A stretch of 64,000 nucleotides of DNA, from the NCBI GenBank assembly GCA_943912855.1, contig CALTVC010000005.1, forward strand, positions 1-64,000. The letters run 5' to 3'. Each line of letters starts with the position of its first letter. The first letter of the stretch is position 1. Both the position numbers and the translations under genes were made by a program. This document shows positions 7,466-15,929 of this stretch, one piece after another. The stretch is from an uncultured Flavobacterium sp. (GTDB lineage: Bacteria; Bacteroidota; Bacteroidia; Flavobacteriales; Flavobacteriaceae). The notes beneath the pieces were generated by a model. The model was not told the origin of the DNA and ran no database searches. It saw only the letters and a program-made list of their open reading frames with translations.

Positions 7466-9796
7466 ATGAAAAAGACTTTACTTTTTTTATTTCTGCTTGT
7501 GTCAGGAATAAGCAGTGCACAGAATGTAGAAATTGATGATCAATTTAAATGGTACCTGCTTAACTACAGCACTGTGGACACCAATGGCGATGGCGAAATA
7601 CAGGTCGCTGAAGCTGAATCCCTTACTTCAGTAACGATGGATTTTTCAATGTACTATGGTATTCCCTCCCCAAGTATTTTTCCGAATCTTACCGACTTGA
7701 CCATTATAACTTATTCAATGCCTGGCGGCCCTGTTATCAGTCTTGATTTTTCAACAGTACCTCAATTAACCAAACTGGATGTCGATGTAAGCCGTGTTTC
7801 GAGCCTTAGTTTATCTCCATTAACACAATTGGAAGAATTATATGTCAGTTACCAACCTTCGTACGCCTATTCACTTCCATTGGAACTAACAGGTTTTAGC
7901 TTAGGAGTACACCCACAGTTAAAAACCTTCTCTATGACCGGGAGCTACTATGCCGGATTTGATTCGATAGATTTTTCAGGCTGCCCGTTGCTGGAACATA
8001 TAACAGAGGATGCTTATAACCTTACAGCAATGGATATTTCGGTTTGTCCTAACCTTAAAACAGTGGATATAGATTCATTTTATCACCTTGAAAGCTTTAC
8101 TATAGGCAGCCATCCTAATCTTACCGATTTTTCTTTAACTGGTACATTATATACAACTCCGTTCCAGATTGATTTTGGCGGATGCCCCAGCTTGTATAAT
8201 CTTAATATTAGCCTGGCATATATTTTTGGATCAATGCCCGGATCCGAAGGTGCCGTTTATGTCAATTTAATAAATGGAAATACAGAATATAGCAGCACAT
8301 CCCAACTTACAATAACAAATCAAGCTGACAATACTTCTTTACAAACTTATATTTGTATTGATGAAGGGGAAAGTGATAATTTAGACATTAATATAGAATC
8401 ATCCCCTAACTGGGAAGCATATAATACCGTCAATTATGGCAGTTACTGTAATTTCACTCCCGGAGGTGATTACAATACCATAGCGGGTTCACTAAGTTTT
8501 GATATTGATAATGATGGGTGTGATGTATCAGATGTTATCATGCCTTTTACTAAAGTTGAAATAAATGATGGTACTACCACAGGATATTCGTCAATTATAG
8601 ATGGGTCTTATAAGTTTCATACTCAGGAAGGTACTTTTATCCTAACCCCACAGTTTGAAAACGATTGGTTTACGGCAAGTCCTGTCACAGTTACTTTTGA
8701 GGATAACAATAATAATATTGCTACCCAAAACTTTTGTATAACATCGAATGGGACGCATAATGATGTAGAAGTAGTACTTGTGCCTTTAACCCAGGCCCAA
8801 CCGGGTTTTAATGCAAATTATAAGATTGTTTACAGAAATAAAGGCAACCGGCCCCTTAACGGAGATGTAACTTTTATTTACAATGACGATACGCTGGACT
8901 ATGTGTCGGCTACCCCGGCAGTAGTATCATCTGCTACAGGCAGCCTTAGCTGGAGCTACAGCAACCTGCTTCCTTTTCAAAGTGGTGAGATACTACTTAC
9001 CCTTAAGGTGAACAGCTCTATGGAAATTCCTGCTGTAAACATTGGAGACGAGCTGCTTTTTGCGGCTTCGGTTAGTCCTGTTACCGGTGATGAAATCCCG
9101 GGCGATAACACATTCGGGCTAAAACAAACGGTGGTAAGCTCTCTTGCCCCTAATGACATTACCTGTCTTCAGGGAGCTATCGTGGCCCCTGAAATGATAG
9201 GTGAATATCTGCACTACAACATTAATTTTGAAAATATAGGAACTGCTGCTGCCACATTTGTAACTATAAAGGAGATTGTAGATACAACGAAATATGACAT
9301 TAGCACACTCCAGGTACTTAATATGTCGCATGCTATGGAAACCCGTATTACCGATAACAATTTGGAGTTCTATTTTAACAACATCAACCTTGCGGCAAAC
9401 GGTGGTAAGGGGAATGTTGCTTTTAAAATTAAAACACTAAACAGCCTTGTCGTAAACAGCAGTGTTACCCAGAAGGCTAATATTTACTTTGATTACAACT
9501 GGCCGATTGTAACCAATGATGCCGTTACTACTTTTGAGGTACTGAATACTAATGTTGTTACTAAAGATTCCACCGTAAAAGTATACCCTAATCCCACGAA
9601 GGATGTAGTTAAGGTATCTGCGGCATCGGTTATTAATTTGCTACAGCTTTTTGATTTGCAGAGCAGGATGCTGCAATCACAGCAGTACGATGATACTACG
9701 GCTCAGGTAGACCTTTCAGGCCGTGCAGCTGGTGTATACTTTGTAAAAGTATTTACCGAGAAAGGTGCTTCGGTACAAAAGGTAATAAAAGAGTAG
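7466..9796 (+). CDS. T9SS-exported leucine-rich protein with EF-hand-like loop (paralog 1)
   Basis: A 776-aa secreted surface protein. A signal peptide ends at SSAQ. Then comes VEIDDQFKWYLL, a canonical EF-hand loop (D38, N40, D42, E44, Q46, E49) and about 230 residues of irregular leucine-rich repeats (LDFS...L..L patterns). After GGDYNTIAGS (near 335) there is an Ig-like or SdrD-B-like region, a DUF11-like beta domain, and a C-terminal type A sorting domain starting VKVYPNPTKDVVKV and ending VQKVIKE. The sorting domain directs export through type IX secretion and anchoring or release at the surface. Ligand and role are unknown. It is a tandem paralog of the next gene: the C-terminal halves are very similar and the LRR halves diverge. 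Confidence 0.85.
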   Translation: MKKTLLFLFLLVSGISSAQNVEIDDQFKWYLLNYSTVDTNGDGEIQVAEAESLTSVTMDFSMYYGIPSPSIFPNLTDLTIITYSMPGGPVISLDFSTVPQLTKLDVDVSRVSSLSLSPLTQLEELYVSYQPSYAYSLPLELTGFSLGVHPQLKTFSMTGSYYAGFDSIDFSGCPLLEHITEDAYNLTAMDISVCPNLKTVDIDSFYHLESFTIGSHPNLTDFSLTGTLYTTPFQIDFGGCPSLYNLNISLAYIFGSMPGSEGAVYVNLINGNTEYSSTSQLTITNQADNTSLQTYICIDEGESDNLDINIESSPNWEAYNTVNYGSYCNFTPGGDYNTIAGSLSFDIDNDGCDVSDVIMPFTKVEINDGTTTGYSSIIDGSYKFHTQEGTFILTPQFENDWFTASPVTVTFEDNNNNIATQNFCITSNGTHNDVEVVLVPLTQAQPGFNANYKIVYRNKGNRPLNGDVTFIYNDDTLDYVSATPAVVSSATGSLSWSYSNLLPFQSGEILLTLKVNSSMEIPAVNIGDELLFAASVSPVTGDEIPGDNTFGLKQTVVSSLAPNDITCLQGAIVAPEMIGEYLHYNINFENIGTAAATFVTIKEIVDTTKYDISTLQVLNMSHAMETRITDNNLEFYFNNINLAANGGKGNVAFKIKTLNSLVVNSSVTQKANIYFDYNWPIVTNDAVTTFEVLNTNVVTKDSTVKVYPNPTKDVVKVSAASVINLLQLFDLQSRMLQSQQYDDTTAQVDLSGRAAGVYFVKVFTEKGASVQKVIKE

Positions 9797-9818
9797 TTTT
9801 CAATAAGTATATCTAACA

Positions 9819-9852
9819 AGCCTGGCTAAAAAATTAGTCAGGTTTTTTTTAT
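9819..9852 (+). terminator. Hairpin terminator after T9SS paralog 1
   Basis: The stem cctggctaa/ttagtcagg (one G-T wobble) is followed by eight T residues. It is a near copy of the hairpin at 7371-7393. Confidence 0.85.
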
Positions 9853-9923
9853 TTTTTTACGCAACCTTTTTCATAATGAAGCATCTGTATAATGATTACT
9901 AACCGTAATAAAACCAAGAAATT

Positions 9924-12062
9924 ATGAAAAGATTTTTACTTATTGCAGCCACATTTGTGGCATGGGCTTCTTATGGCCAAAATGTAACTATTCCGGATGC
10001 TAATTTTAAAAGCTTTCTGCTTAATTATGAAAATTTCAATACTCCTAGCGGCAATGGTCTGACTATTGATGCAAACGGAGATGGTGAAATACAGATTGCG
10101 GAAGCTCAGGCAGTAACAAGTTTGTATATTTCTGATAGTAATGAAATACAATTAGGTTCTCTTGAGGGGATAAAAAGTTTTACAAATCTTGAAATTCTTG
10201 ATATTGGATTTACCCATATAACAGATCTTGATATTTCCGGACTTAGTAATCTTACGTTCTTTCGAATTTCTGATAGAGGTGTTCAGACTTTAAATATTGA
10301 TGGACTTACAAGTTTACAGTCTTGTTCTCTAGAATGGATAGAAGTTGACACACTTGACTTTAGTGCTTCTCCAAATCTTGAAACAGTTAATTTGATGAAT
10401 CTTAATAACCTGATTTCAGTAGATATGGGTGATAATCAAAGTTTAACTTCTCTTTTCTTGTTTTCATCAAGTCTCACTTATTTGAATCTAAGTGGCTGTC
10501 CTAATTTAGAAAATGCTAATTGTAGTTTCTATGGTGTAGATGAAGATATATACATAAATCTAAAGAATGGAAATTCTACATATTCTAATGGCGGATTTAC
10601 GTTAAACCTAATGGATAGTATTGGTGGTAATGTAGGGCGTTGCTTTGTTTGTATAGACGAAGGTGAGGAATTGATTGTTCCTTTTCCACAACGTTTAATT
10701 ACCAGCACCTACTGTAGTTTTACTCCCGGTGGTAATTACAATACAATAACGGGTACCGTTACGTATGATGCGGCTGGTGATGGTTGTGATGCTTCTGATA
10801 TGCTATTGCCTTATGCAGCTGTTGAAATTAATGACGGAGCTACTACCGGTTATTCCTATGCTACTGCCGGTGCTTACAATTTTTATACTCAGGCAGGCAC
10901 GTTTACGCTTACGCCACATTTTGAGAATGATTGGTTTACTACCAGCCCTGCAACAGTAACCTTTGCTGATAACAACAACAATACGGCTACCCAAAACTTT
11001 TGTGTAGCACCAAACGGTGTGCATAACGATGTTGAGGTTATTATAGCTCCTATCGGTGCTGCACAACCAGGATTTGATGCCGCTTATAAAATCATTTATA
11101 AGAATAAAGGTAACCAAACGCTAAGCGGTGCACTATCTTTTACCTATAATGACGATGTGCTGGATTATGTTACAGCAATACCGGTAGAAACAGCTTCAGC
11201 TATTGGTAACCTTAGCTGGAATTACGCTAACCTGTTGCCGTTTGAAAGCAGGGAAATCAGAGTTGTACTAAACGTTAACAGTCCTATGGAAACTCCGGCG
11301 GTTAATATTGATGATGTTTTGTCTTATACTGTAAGCATTACGCCTGTTACAGGTGATGAAACACCTGCTGATAATTCCTTTACTTTTAATCAGGTAGTAG
11401 TAGGTTCATTTGATCCGAATGATATTACCTGCCTTGAAGGCAATTCGGTAAACCCTGAAAAAATAGGCGAATACCTGCACTATAATATAAACTTTGAAAA
11501 CACAGGTACTGCCCCTGCAACCTTTGTGGTGGTTAAGGATATAATAGACCTTGCCAAATACGATATTAGTACTTTACAGATACTAAATGCTTCACATGCC
11601 ATGCAGGCAAAAATTGCTGGAAATAAAGTAGAATTTATTTTTGACAATATTAACCTTGCTGCTAATGGCGGTAAAGGCAACATAACCTTCAAAATAAAAA
11701 CGCTTAATACTCTTGCTGTAAATAGCAACGTTACCCAGAGAGCCGACATCTTCTTTGATTATAACTGGCCGATTGTTACTAACGATGCCATAACCACTTT
11801 TGAAGTTCTGAATATATTTATCCCGGTAAAAGATAATTCAGTAAAAGTATATCCTAACCCTGTTAAAGATGTGGTTAAGGTATCGGCAAATTCGGTTATT
11901 ACTTCACTACAGTTGTTTGATTTGCAGGGTAGGGTACTGCAATCGCAACAGTATGATGCCAATACTACGCAGTTAGACCTTTCTGGCCGTGCAGCAGGTA
12001 TTTACTTTGTAAAAGTATCTACCGAAAAAGGTGCTTCGGTGCAAAAGGTAATTAAAGAGTAA
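9924..12062 (+). CDS. T9SS-exported leucine-rich protein with EF-hand-like loop (paralog 2)
   Basis: A 712-aa surface protein built like its neighbour: a signal peptide (to ASYGQ), VTIPDANFKSFLLNYENFNT, an EF-hand-type loop (D49, N51, D53, E55, Q57, E60), leucine-rich repeats to about residue 230, then GGNYNTITGTVTYD and the same beta-rich region, and a C-terminal type A sorting domain (VKVYPNPVKDVVKV). DNA of the LRR part (about 10100-10700) is more A+T-rich by eye than the shared C-terminal half, which fits domain swapping or separate divergence. It has its own terminator, so the two genes are probably separate transcripts. Ligand unknown. Confidence 0.85.
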   Translation: MKRFLLIAATFVAWASYGQNVTIPDANFKSFLLNYENFNTPSGNGLTIDANGDGEIQIAEAQAVTSLYISDSNEIQLGSLEGIKSFTNLEILDIGFTHITDLDISGLSNLTFFRISDRGVQTLNIDGLTSLQSCSLEWIEVDTLDFSASPNLETVNLMNLNNLISVDMGDNQSLTSLFLFSSSLTYLNLSGCPNLENANCSFYGVDEDIYINLKNGNSTYSNGGFTLNLMDSIGGNVGRCFVCIDEGEELIVPFPQRLITSTYCSFTPGGNYNTITGTVTYDAAGDGCDASDMLLPYAAVEINDGATTGYSYATAGAYNFYTQAGTFTLTPHFENDWFTTSPATVTFADNNNNTATQNFCVAPNGVHNDVEVIIAPIGAAQPGFDAAYKIIYKNKGNQTLSGALSFTYNDDVLDYVTAIPVETASAIGNLSWNYANLLPFESREIRVVLNVNSPMETPAVNIDDVLSYTVSITPVTGDETPADNSFTFNQVVVGSFDPNDITCLEGNSVNPEKIGEYLHYNINFENTGTAPATFVVVKDIIDLAKYDISTLQILNASHAMQAKIAGNKVEFIFDNINLAANGGKGNITFKIKTLNTLAVNSNVTQRADIFFDYNWPIVTNDAITTFEVLNIFIPVKDNSVKVYPNPVKDVVKVSANSVITSLQLFDLQGRVLQSQQYDANTTQLDLSGRAAGIYFVKVSTEKGASVQKVIKE

Positions 12063-12088
12063 TCTTTTTAAAAGTATCTATATCTAAA

Positions 12089-12117
12089 GTCGTGGTAGTT
12101 TTACCACGGCTTTTTTG
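12089..12117 (+). terminator. Terminator after T9SS paralog 2
   Basis: The stem CGTGGTA/TACCACG (12091-12097 with 12102-12108) is followed by GC and six T residues. Confidence 0.85.
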
Positions 12118-12155
12118 TTTTACCTCATTAAAGGATGGATTTACCTCACATTAAG

Positions 12156-12184
12156 TTTGTAATAATTACTGATGCTTACATTTG
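12156..12184 (+). promoter_or_regulatory. Consensus promoter with no gene downstream (candidate sRNA promoter)
   Basis: A -33 TTTG (12156-12159), a 17-bp spacer and a -7 TACATTTG (12177-12184) make the best full Bacteroidota promoter match in the window. No open frame starts downstream before the hairpin at 12282. Confidence 0.6.
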
Positions 12185-12189
12185 AAACA

Positions 12190-12320
12190 GATCTAATAAA
12201 GGATCACTGCACGGCAAGTGAGTAGGCTGTGTATGTGAGTAGTTTTTATGTTATCTTAAATTTCATTTATTACTTTGTCCTGAAAAGCCACAGTCCCACG
12301 CTGTGGCTTTTCGTTTTGTA
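12190..12320 (+). ncRNA. Candidate small RNA of about 130 nt
   Basis: The segment lies between the orphan promoter at 12156-12184 and a strong 12-bp hairpin (12282-12293 with 12301-12312). The one ATG followed by more than one codon hits a stop within three codons, so it is not coding. The segment could fold around its 3' hairpin, as Hfq-independent sRNAs do. I recognise no known family such as 6S, tmRNA or a riboswitch. An alternative is a long leader reading through to the hydroxylase gene, but that gene has its own likely promoter at 12379-12407. Confidence 0.4.
12282..12318 (+). terminator. 12-bp hairpin, likely sRNA terminator
   Basis: A perfect 12-bp stem (GAAAAGCCACAG with its complement, 7-base loop) is followed by GTTTTG. 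The T-run is partly inside the stem, so termination may be weaker than at the neighbouring hairpins. Confidence 0.6.
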
Positions 12321-12378
12321 ATATGTGTAACAAAAATAGTATTGACAAAGAAATTACGTGATAAAGTTTAAGATAGGA

Positions 12379-12407
12379 TTGGTAGTTATAATAAATTCGT
12401 AATTTTA
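12379..12407 (+). promoter_or_regulatory. Likely promoter of the aromatic amino acid hydroxylase gene
   Basis: A TTGG -33 element (12379-12382), a 17-bp spacer and TAATTTTA (12400-12407, one mismatch from TAnnTTTG) lie 28 bp upstream of the ATG. Confidence 0.5.
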
Positions 12408-12435
12408 CAAAGCTAACGATATACTAACACTACGC

Positions 12436-14193
12436 ATGGACGCAGCATTTATAAGTAACCCGCTACTGGACAGGTTGCCTACTCACCTGAAACAATTTAT
12501 AAAAGCACAGGATTATGAGGATTATACCCCCATAAACCAGGCGGTGTGGCGTTATGTAATGCGAAAAAACGTAGACTACCTGAGCCGAGTAGCACACGAG
12601 TCATATTTGGACGGGCTAAACAAAACCGGCATTAGCGTAGACAGCATTCCCAGTATGTACGGTATGAACCGTATATTAAAAGAAATAGGTTGGGCTGCCG
12701 TAGCGGTAGACGGGTTTATTCCGCCAAATGCGTTTATGGAATTCCAGGCATACAATGTACTGGTAATTGCTTCAGACATTCGCCAGCTCGAAAATATAGA
12801 ATATACTCCTGCGCCAGATATTATCCACGAAGGCGCGGGTCATGCCCCGATTATAGCCAACCCTGAGTATGCAGAATATTTAAGGCGTTTTGGCGAAATA
12901 GGCTGTAAGGCCATATCATCGGCACGTGATTATGAAATATACGAAGCCATAAGGTTGCTGTCTATTCTGGAAGAAGCCGAAGGCACTCCCGAGGCTGAAC
13001 TCATAGCCATACGTAACCGTGTGGAGACACTGCAAAATGAACCTGCCGACCCTAGTGAAATGGCACTGATACGCAATCTGCACTGGTGGACGGTAGAGTA
13101 CGGGCTCATAGGTACGGTAGATAACCCTAAGATATACGGTGCCGGATTGCTTTCGTCTATTGGAGAAAGTGCGTGGTGCATGACCGATAATGTGAAGAAA
13201 TTGCCGTATGATATCAGTGCAGCATATCAGGGGTTTGATATAACCAAGCCTCAGCCTCAGCTGTATGTAACGCCTGATTTTGCGCACCTTAGTCTGGTCT
13301 TGGAAGAGTTTGCCAATAAAATGGCACTACGCACAGGCGGACTTAGCAGTGTACAAAAACTGATAGAGAGCAAAGCGCTTGGTACGGTAGAACTGAGTAC
13401 AGGGCTACAGGTATCGGGTGTGTTTACTAATGTAATTGAAAGCGAAGGCAAACCGGTATACCTGCAAACCACAGGTGGTACTGCATTGTCGTATCGTGAA
13501 AAAGAACTTGTAGGTCACGGAACAGATTACCATGCCGAAGGCTTTGGTAGTCCGGTAGGTAAACTAAAGGGCATTAACCTGTCTATTGAAGATATGAGTC
13601 CGCGCGACCTGCGTGCTTACGATATTTACGAAGGCGAAACCGTTACCCTGGAATTTGAGGGAGATATCGTGGTTACAGGCGAAATCATTACCGGTAAGCG
13701 TAACCTGCAAGGTAAAATTATTCTTATCAGTTTTAAAAATTGTACCGTAACCCATAACGATACCGTGCTGTTTATGCCCGAATGGGGTATTTATGATATG
13801 GCAGTAGGCAAGAAGGTTATTTCGGCGTTCTCCGGTCCTGCCGATGTACAAAGTTTCGATCTTGTAAGCCATGTACCATCAAGCAAAACAATCAAGTCTA
13901 AAAAGACTCCCGAGAAGGAAGAACTTGAAAGTTTATATAAAAACATCCGCGACATCCGTGAGGGCAGGGAAGCGGCTCAAAGCATAAACGAAGTGTTTGC
14001 AGCGCTGAAAGAAAAGCATGCTGACGACTGGTTGCTTTCGGTAGAAATTGCCGAATTGCTACACGCACAAAACAACAACGCCCTGCTGGATGAAGTAGTG
14101 GCGCAACTGGAACAACTGAAACTTAAACGCCCTAAGGTAGCACACCTTATTACCGATGGGCTTTCTCTGATATTTGAAAAAGAAAGCGTTTAA
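12436..14193 (+). CDS. Aromatic amino acid hydroxylase (phenylalanine 4-monooxygenase-like), long form
   Basis: A 585-aa protein. The N-terminal ~300 residues are a biopterin-dependent, non-haem iron hydroxylase domain. HEGAGHAP supplies iron ligands H131 and H136, and WWTVEYGL supplies E221, in the order seen in phenylalanine/tyrosine/tryptophan hydroxylases. The likely reaction is phenylalanine to tyrosine with O2 and tetrahydrobiopterin. Bacterial enzymes are usually about 260-300 aa. Here a second half (about 310-585) has a conserved beta-rich stretch (LSTGLQVSGVF, SYREKELVGHGTDYH) and a charged helical tail of unknown role. I see no pterin carbinolamine dehydratase nearby; the distant queD is a pterin-family gene but belongs to another pathway. 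Function of the first half is firm; substrate and the role of the extension are open. Confidence 0.88.
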   Translation: MDAAFISNPLLDRLPTHLKQFIKAQDYEDYTPINQAVWRYVMRKNVDYLSRVAHESYLDGLNKTGISVDSIPSMYGMNRILKEIGWAAVAVDGFIPPNAFMEFQAYNVLVIASDIRQLENIEYTPAPDIIHEGAGHAPIIANPEYAEYLRRFGEIGCKAISSARDYEIYEAIRLLSILEEAEGTPEAELIAIRNRVETLQNEPADPSEMALIRNLHWWTVEYGLIGTVDNPKIYGAGLLSSIGESAWCMTDNVKKLPYDISAAYQGFDITKPQPQLYVTPDFAHLSLVLEEFANKMALRTGGLSSVQKLIESKALGTVELSTGLQVSGVFTNVIESEGKPVYLQTTGGTALSYREKELVGHGTDYHAEGFGSPVGKLKGINLSIEDMSPRDLRAYDIYEGETVTLEFEGDIVVTGEIITGKRNLQGKIILISFKNCTVTHNDTVLFMPEWGIYDMAVGKKVISAFSGPADVQSFDLVSHVPSSKTIKSKKTPEKEELESLYKNIRDIREGREAAQSINEVFAALKEKHADDWLLSVEIAELLHAQNNNALLDEVVAQLEQLKLKRPKVAHLITDGLSLIFEKESV

Positions 14194-14206
14194 CTAATCC
14201 AAATTT

Positions 14207-14237
14207 AAAAGGCTCCCTGTAATTGGGAGCCTTTTTT
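14207..14237. terminator. Bidirectional terminator between convergent genes
   Basis: The stem AAAAGGCTCCC (14207-14217) pairs with 14225-14235 across a 7-base loop. It has a T-run on the plus side and an A-run giving a T-run on the minus side. It serves the hydroxylase gene and the convergent DUF4230 gene. Confidence 0.85.
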
Positions 14238-14844
14238 ATAGCAGTACATCCATATTGCCATCGGTAACCTGTTCGCCGTTGTATTCCAGCTTCCAGCCCA
14301 TGGTATTGGTAAGTATTAGTATTTTGCTTAGTTCGCTCAGCAAACGATTTTGCGCGTTAGACTTCAGGTTGCTTTTCTCTATTTTTTTACGGATGAGTTC
14401 CTTTGCCTGGGCATTTACCTTGTTGTAATCATCTCCGGTAAACTCATTAAAACGACTTTCCTGTATGTCATAAAACTTAATGTCGGGCGAAATTTTAATT
14501 TCCTCTTTAGGCAAATGGGTAATGGTTATTGTTTTATTAGGTTCGTCAATATCATACTGCACTTGCTTCATATCATAACTTACGGTGGCTTCTGCATTCA
14601 CTATGATAATAGCCTTTTTTTCAAAAGAAAGATAATCGCCCAGGTAGCTCTCTTTGTTTTTATAAGTGATTACTTCGCTGTAATGACCTTCGGTAACCAC
14701 CAGCTTAGATACGTTTTTTAGTTGCTGCTGTATCATAGCCGATTCCTCAAAGGTGGCATCGTCATTCTTTTTAAATTCACAATACCTAAAGGCTAATATA
14801 ATAAGCAGTACGCCTGCTGCTATGATGAGTGTCTTTTTTAGCAT
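14236..14844 (-). CDS. DUF4230 domain membrane-anchored protein
   Basis: About 202 aa from MLKKTLIIAAG (an in-frame upstream ATG at 14865 would add 7 residues). One N-terminal membrane segment (residues 3-20) precedes a predicted periplasmic domain with the family blocks LVVTEGHYSEVITYKN, KKAIIIVNAEATVSYDM and IDEPNKTITITHLP. These match DUF4230, a widespread Bacteroidota family of unknown function. The hydrophilic domain probably faces the periplasm, by topology inference. Confidence 0.85.
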   Translation of the reverse strand: MLKKTLIIAAGVLLIILAFRYCEFKKNDDATFEESAMIQQQLKNVSKLVVTEGHYSEVITYKNKESYLGDYLSFEKKAIIIVNAEATVSYDMKQVQYDIDEPNKTITITHLPKEEIKISPDIKFYDIQESRFNEFTGDDYNKVNAQAKELIRKKIEKSNLKSNAQNRLLSELSKILILTNTMGWKLEYNGEQVTDGNMDVLL

Positions 14845-14894
14845 TTTTATTTTAAATGTAAGCATCTTTGCGGTTATACACTGTTATGGCATCC

Positions 14895-15851
14895 TTAAAA
14901 CACTATGTGCGGATGCTTTTGCTGTAAGGTAGCAATCTTTGTGCCGAGGTTTTCCAGGAACTTTTTGTGACTGTCTGATTCCGGATTAAACGGGCGGTGT
15001 AGCAGGCTCTTTTGTATGTTGTCTGCAAGTTTCATGGTATGCTGTGCTTCTTCGCTGATCCGGCTTTCGGTAAACCGTTGCCAAATGTAGTCTATTGCCA
15101 CCTGGCTTGGGTGAATCATATCTTCGGCATAAAAGCGGTAATCACGCAGTTCATCCATCATTATTTCGTAAGACGGGAAATAAGAACTGTTTATGGTTTG
15201 TGGTTTATGGTTTAAGGTTTGATGTAATGCCGAGATGAGATTGGCTTTGCTCCATTGGTTTTCGGTAAAACCATCTTTAATGTGTCTTACAGGCGATACG
15301 GTGAAAATAACAGTTGCGTTGCTGTTCAGCTTCTCTATAAGCGAAAGTATATTTGTAAGGCTGTCAAATATGGTATTTACACTAAGCAGTTCTTTGGTAA
15401 ACAGTTTCTGTGGTACCTTATGGCAGTTGGCTACCAGTTCAGTTGTTTCTGTCAATCGGTATACCCATGCTGTCCCCAGTGTTATGGTTATGTGCGTAGC
15501 CGATAAAAGGGCTTCCCGTAGCGTACTGCAAGCCGTGTTGAGGTTGAGTAGCAGTTGGTCTTTATCAGGACTGCTAAGGTCGCTGTGGGCATCATAGCAC
15601 TGCCAGAGTTCGTTATGGTAAAAGACATCGGCATCAGAAAAGGTTTTGTTTTCACATGCATAACGAATGATTTTCTCTAAAGCCAACGGGTTGAACAGTA
15701 TCCCAAACGGATTGATGGTATTTCTTAATTTAAAGTAATCAAACTTTTCTCCCATGTTAACCGCAAAGCAAGAACCTAACGATAGGATATTTGAGTTGTA
15801 ATCTATCTTTATGTTGCCTTCCTGTATGGGTGTTTTAGTGCTGAATTGCAT
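14895..15851 (-). CDS. GSCFA domain protein
   Basis: A 318-aa protein with the eponymous NILSLGSCFAVNMGEKF block, followed by NPFGILFNP and HYNELWQC-like motifs of the GSCFA family, which is related to SGNH/GDSL hydrolases; the Ser of GSCFA is the likely nucleophile. A late MIHPSQVAIDYIW block carries the D-x-x-H-type catalytic pair. I chose the ATG at 15851; the upstream ATG at 15878 is less family-like. At 15191-15220 the reading frame passes through a phrase of the AAACCATAAACCACAAACC type that is also seen between genes, encoding TLNHKPQTIN. Substrate unknown. Confidence 0.85.
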   Translation of the reverse strand: MQFSTKTPIQEGNIKIDYNSNILSLGSCFAVNMGEKFDYFKLRNTINPFGILFNPLALEKIIRYACENKTFSDADVFYHNELWQCYDAHSDLSSPDKDQLLLNLNTACSTLREALLSATHITITLGTAWVYRLTETTELVANCHKVPQKLFTKELLSVNTIFDSLTNILSLIEKLNSNATVIFTVSPVRHIKDGFTENQWSKANLISALHQTLNHKPQTINSSYFPSYEIMMDELRDYRFYAEDMIHPSQVAIDYIWQRFTESRISEEAQHTMKLADNIQKSLLHRPFNPESDSHKKFLENLGTKIATLQQKHPHIVF

Positions 15852-15876
15852 GGTCTTGCTTTTAAGCAAATTTACC

Positions 15877-15908
15877 AAAAAAATAAGCCTTCGGTTACGA
15901 AGGCTTAT
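15877..15908 (-). terminator. Terminator of the lipoprotein gene at 15930
   Basis: The stem ATAAGCCTTCG (15883-15893) pairs with 15898-15908 across a 4-base loop. Read on the minus strand it runs into six T residues (15882-15877). Confidence 0.85.
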
Positions 15909-15929
15909 ACTATATATTTTGAAGTGCTA

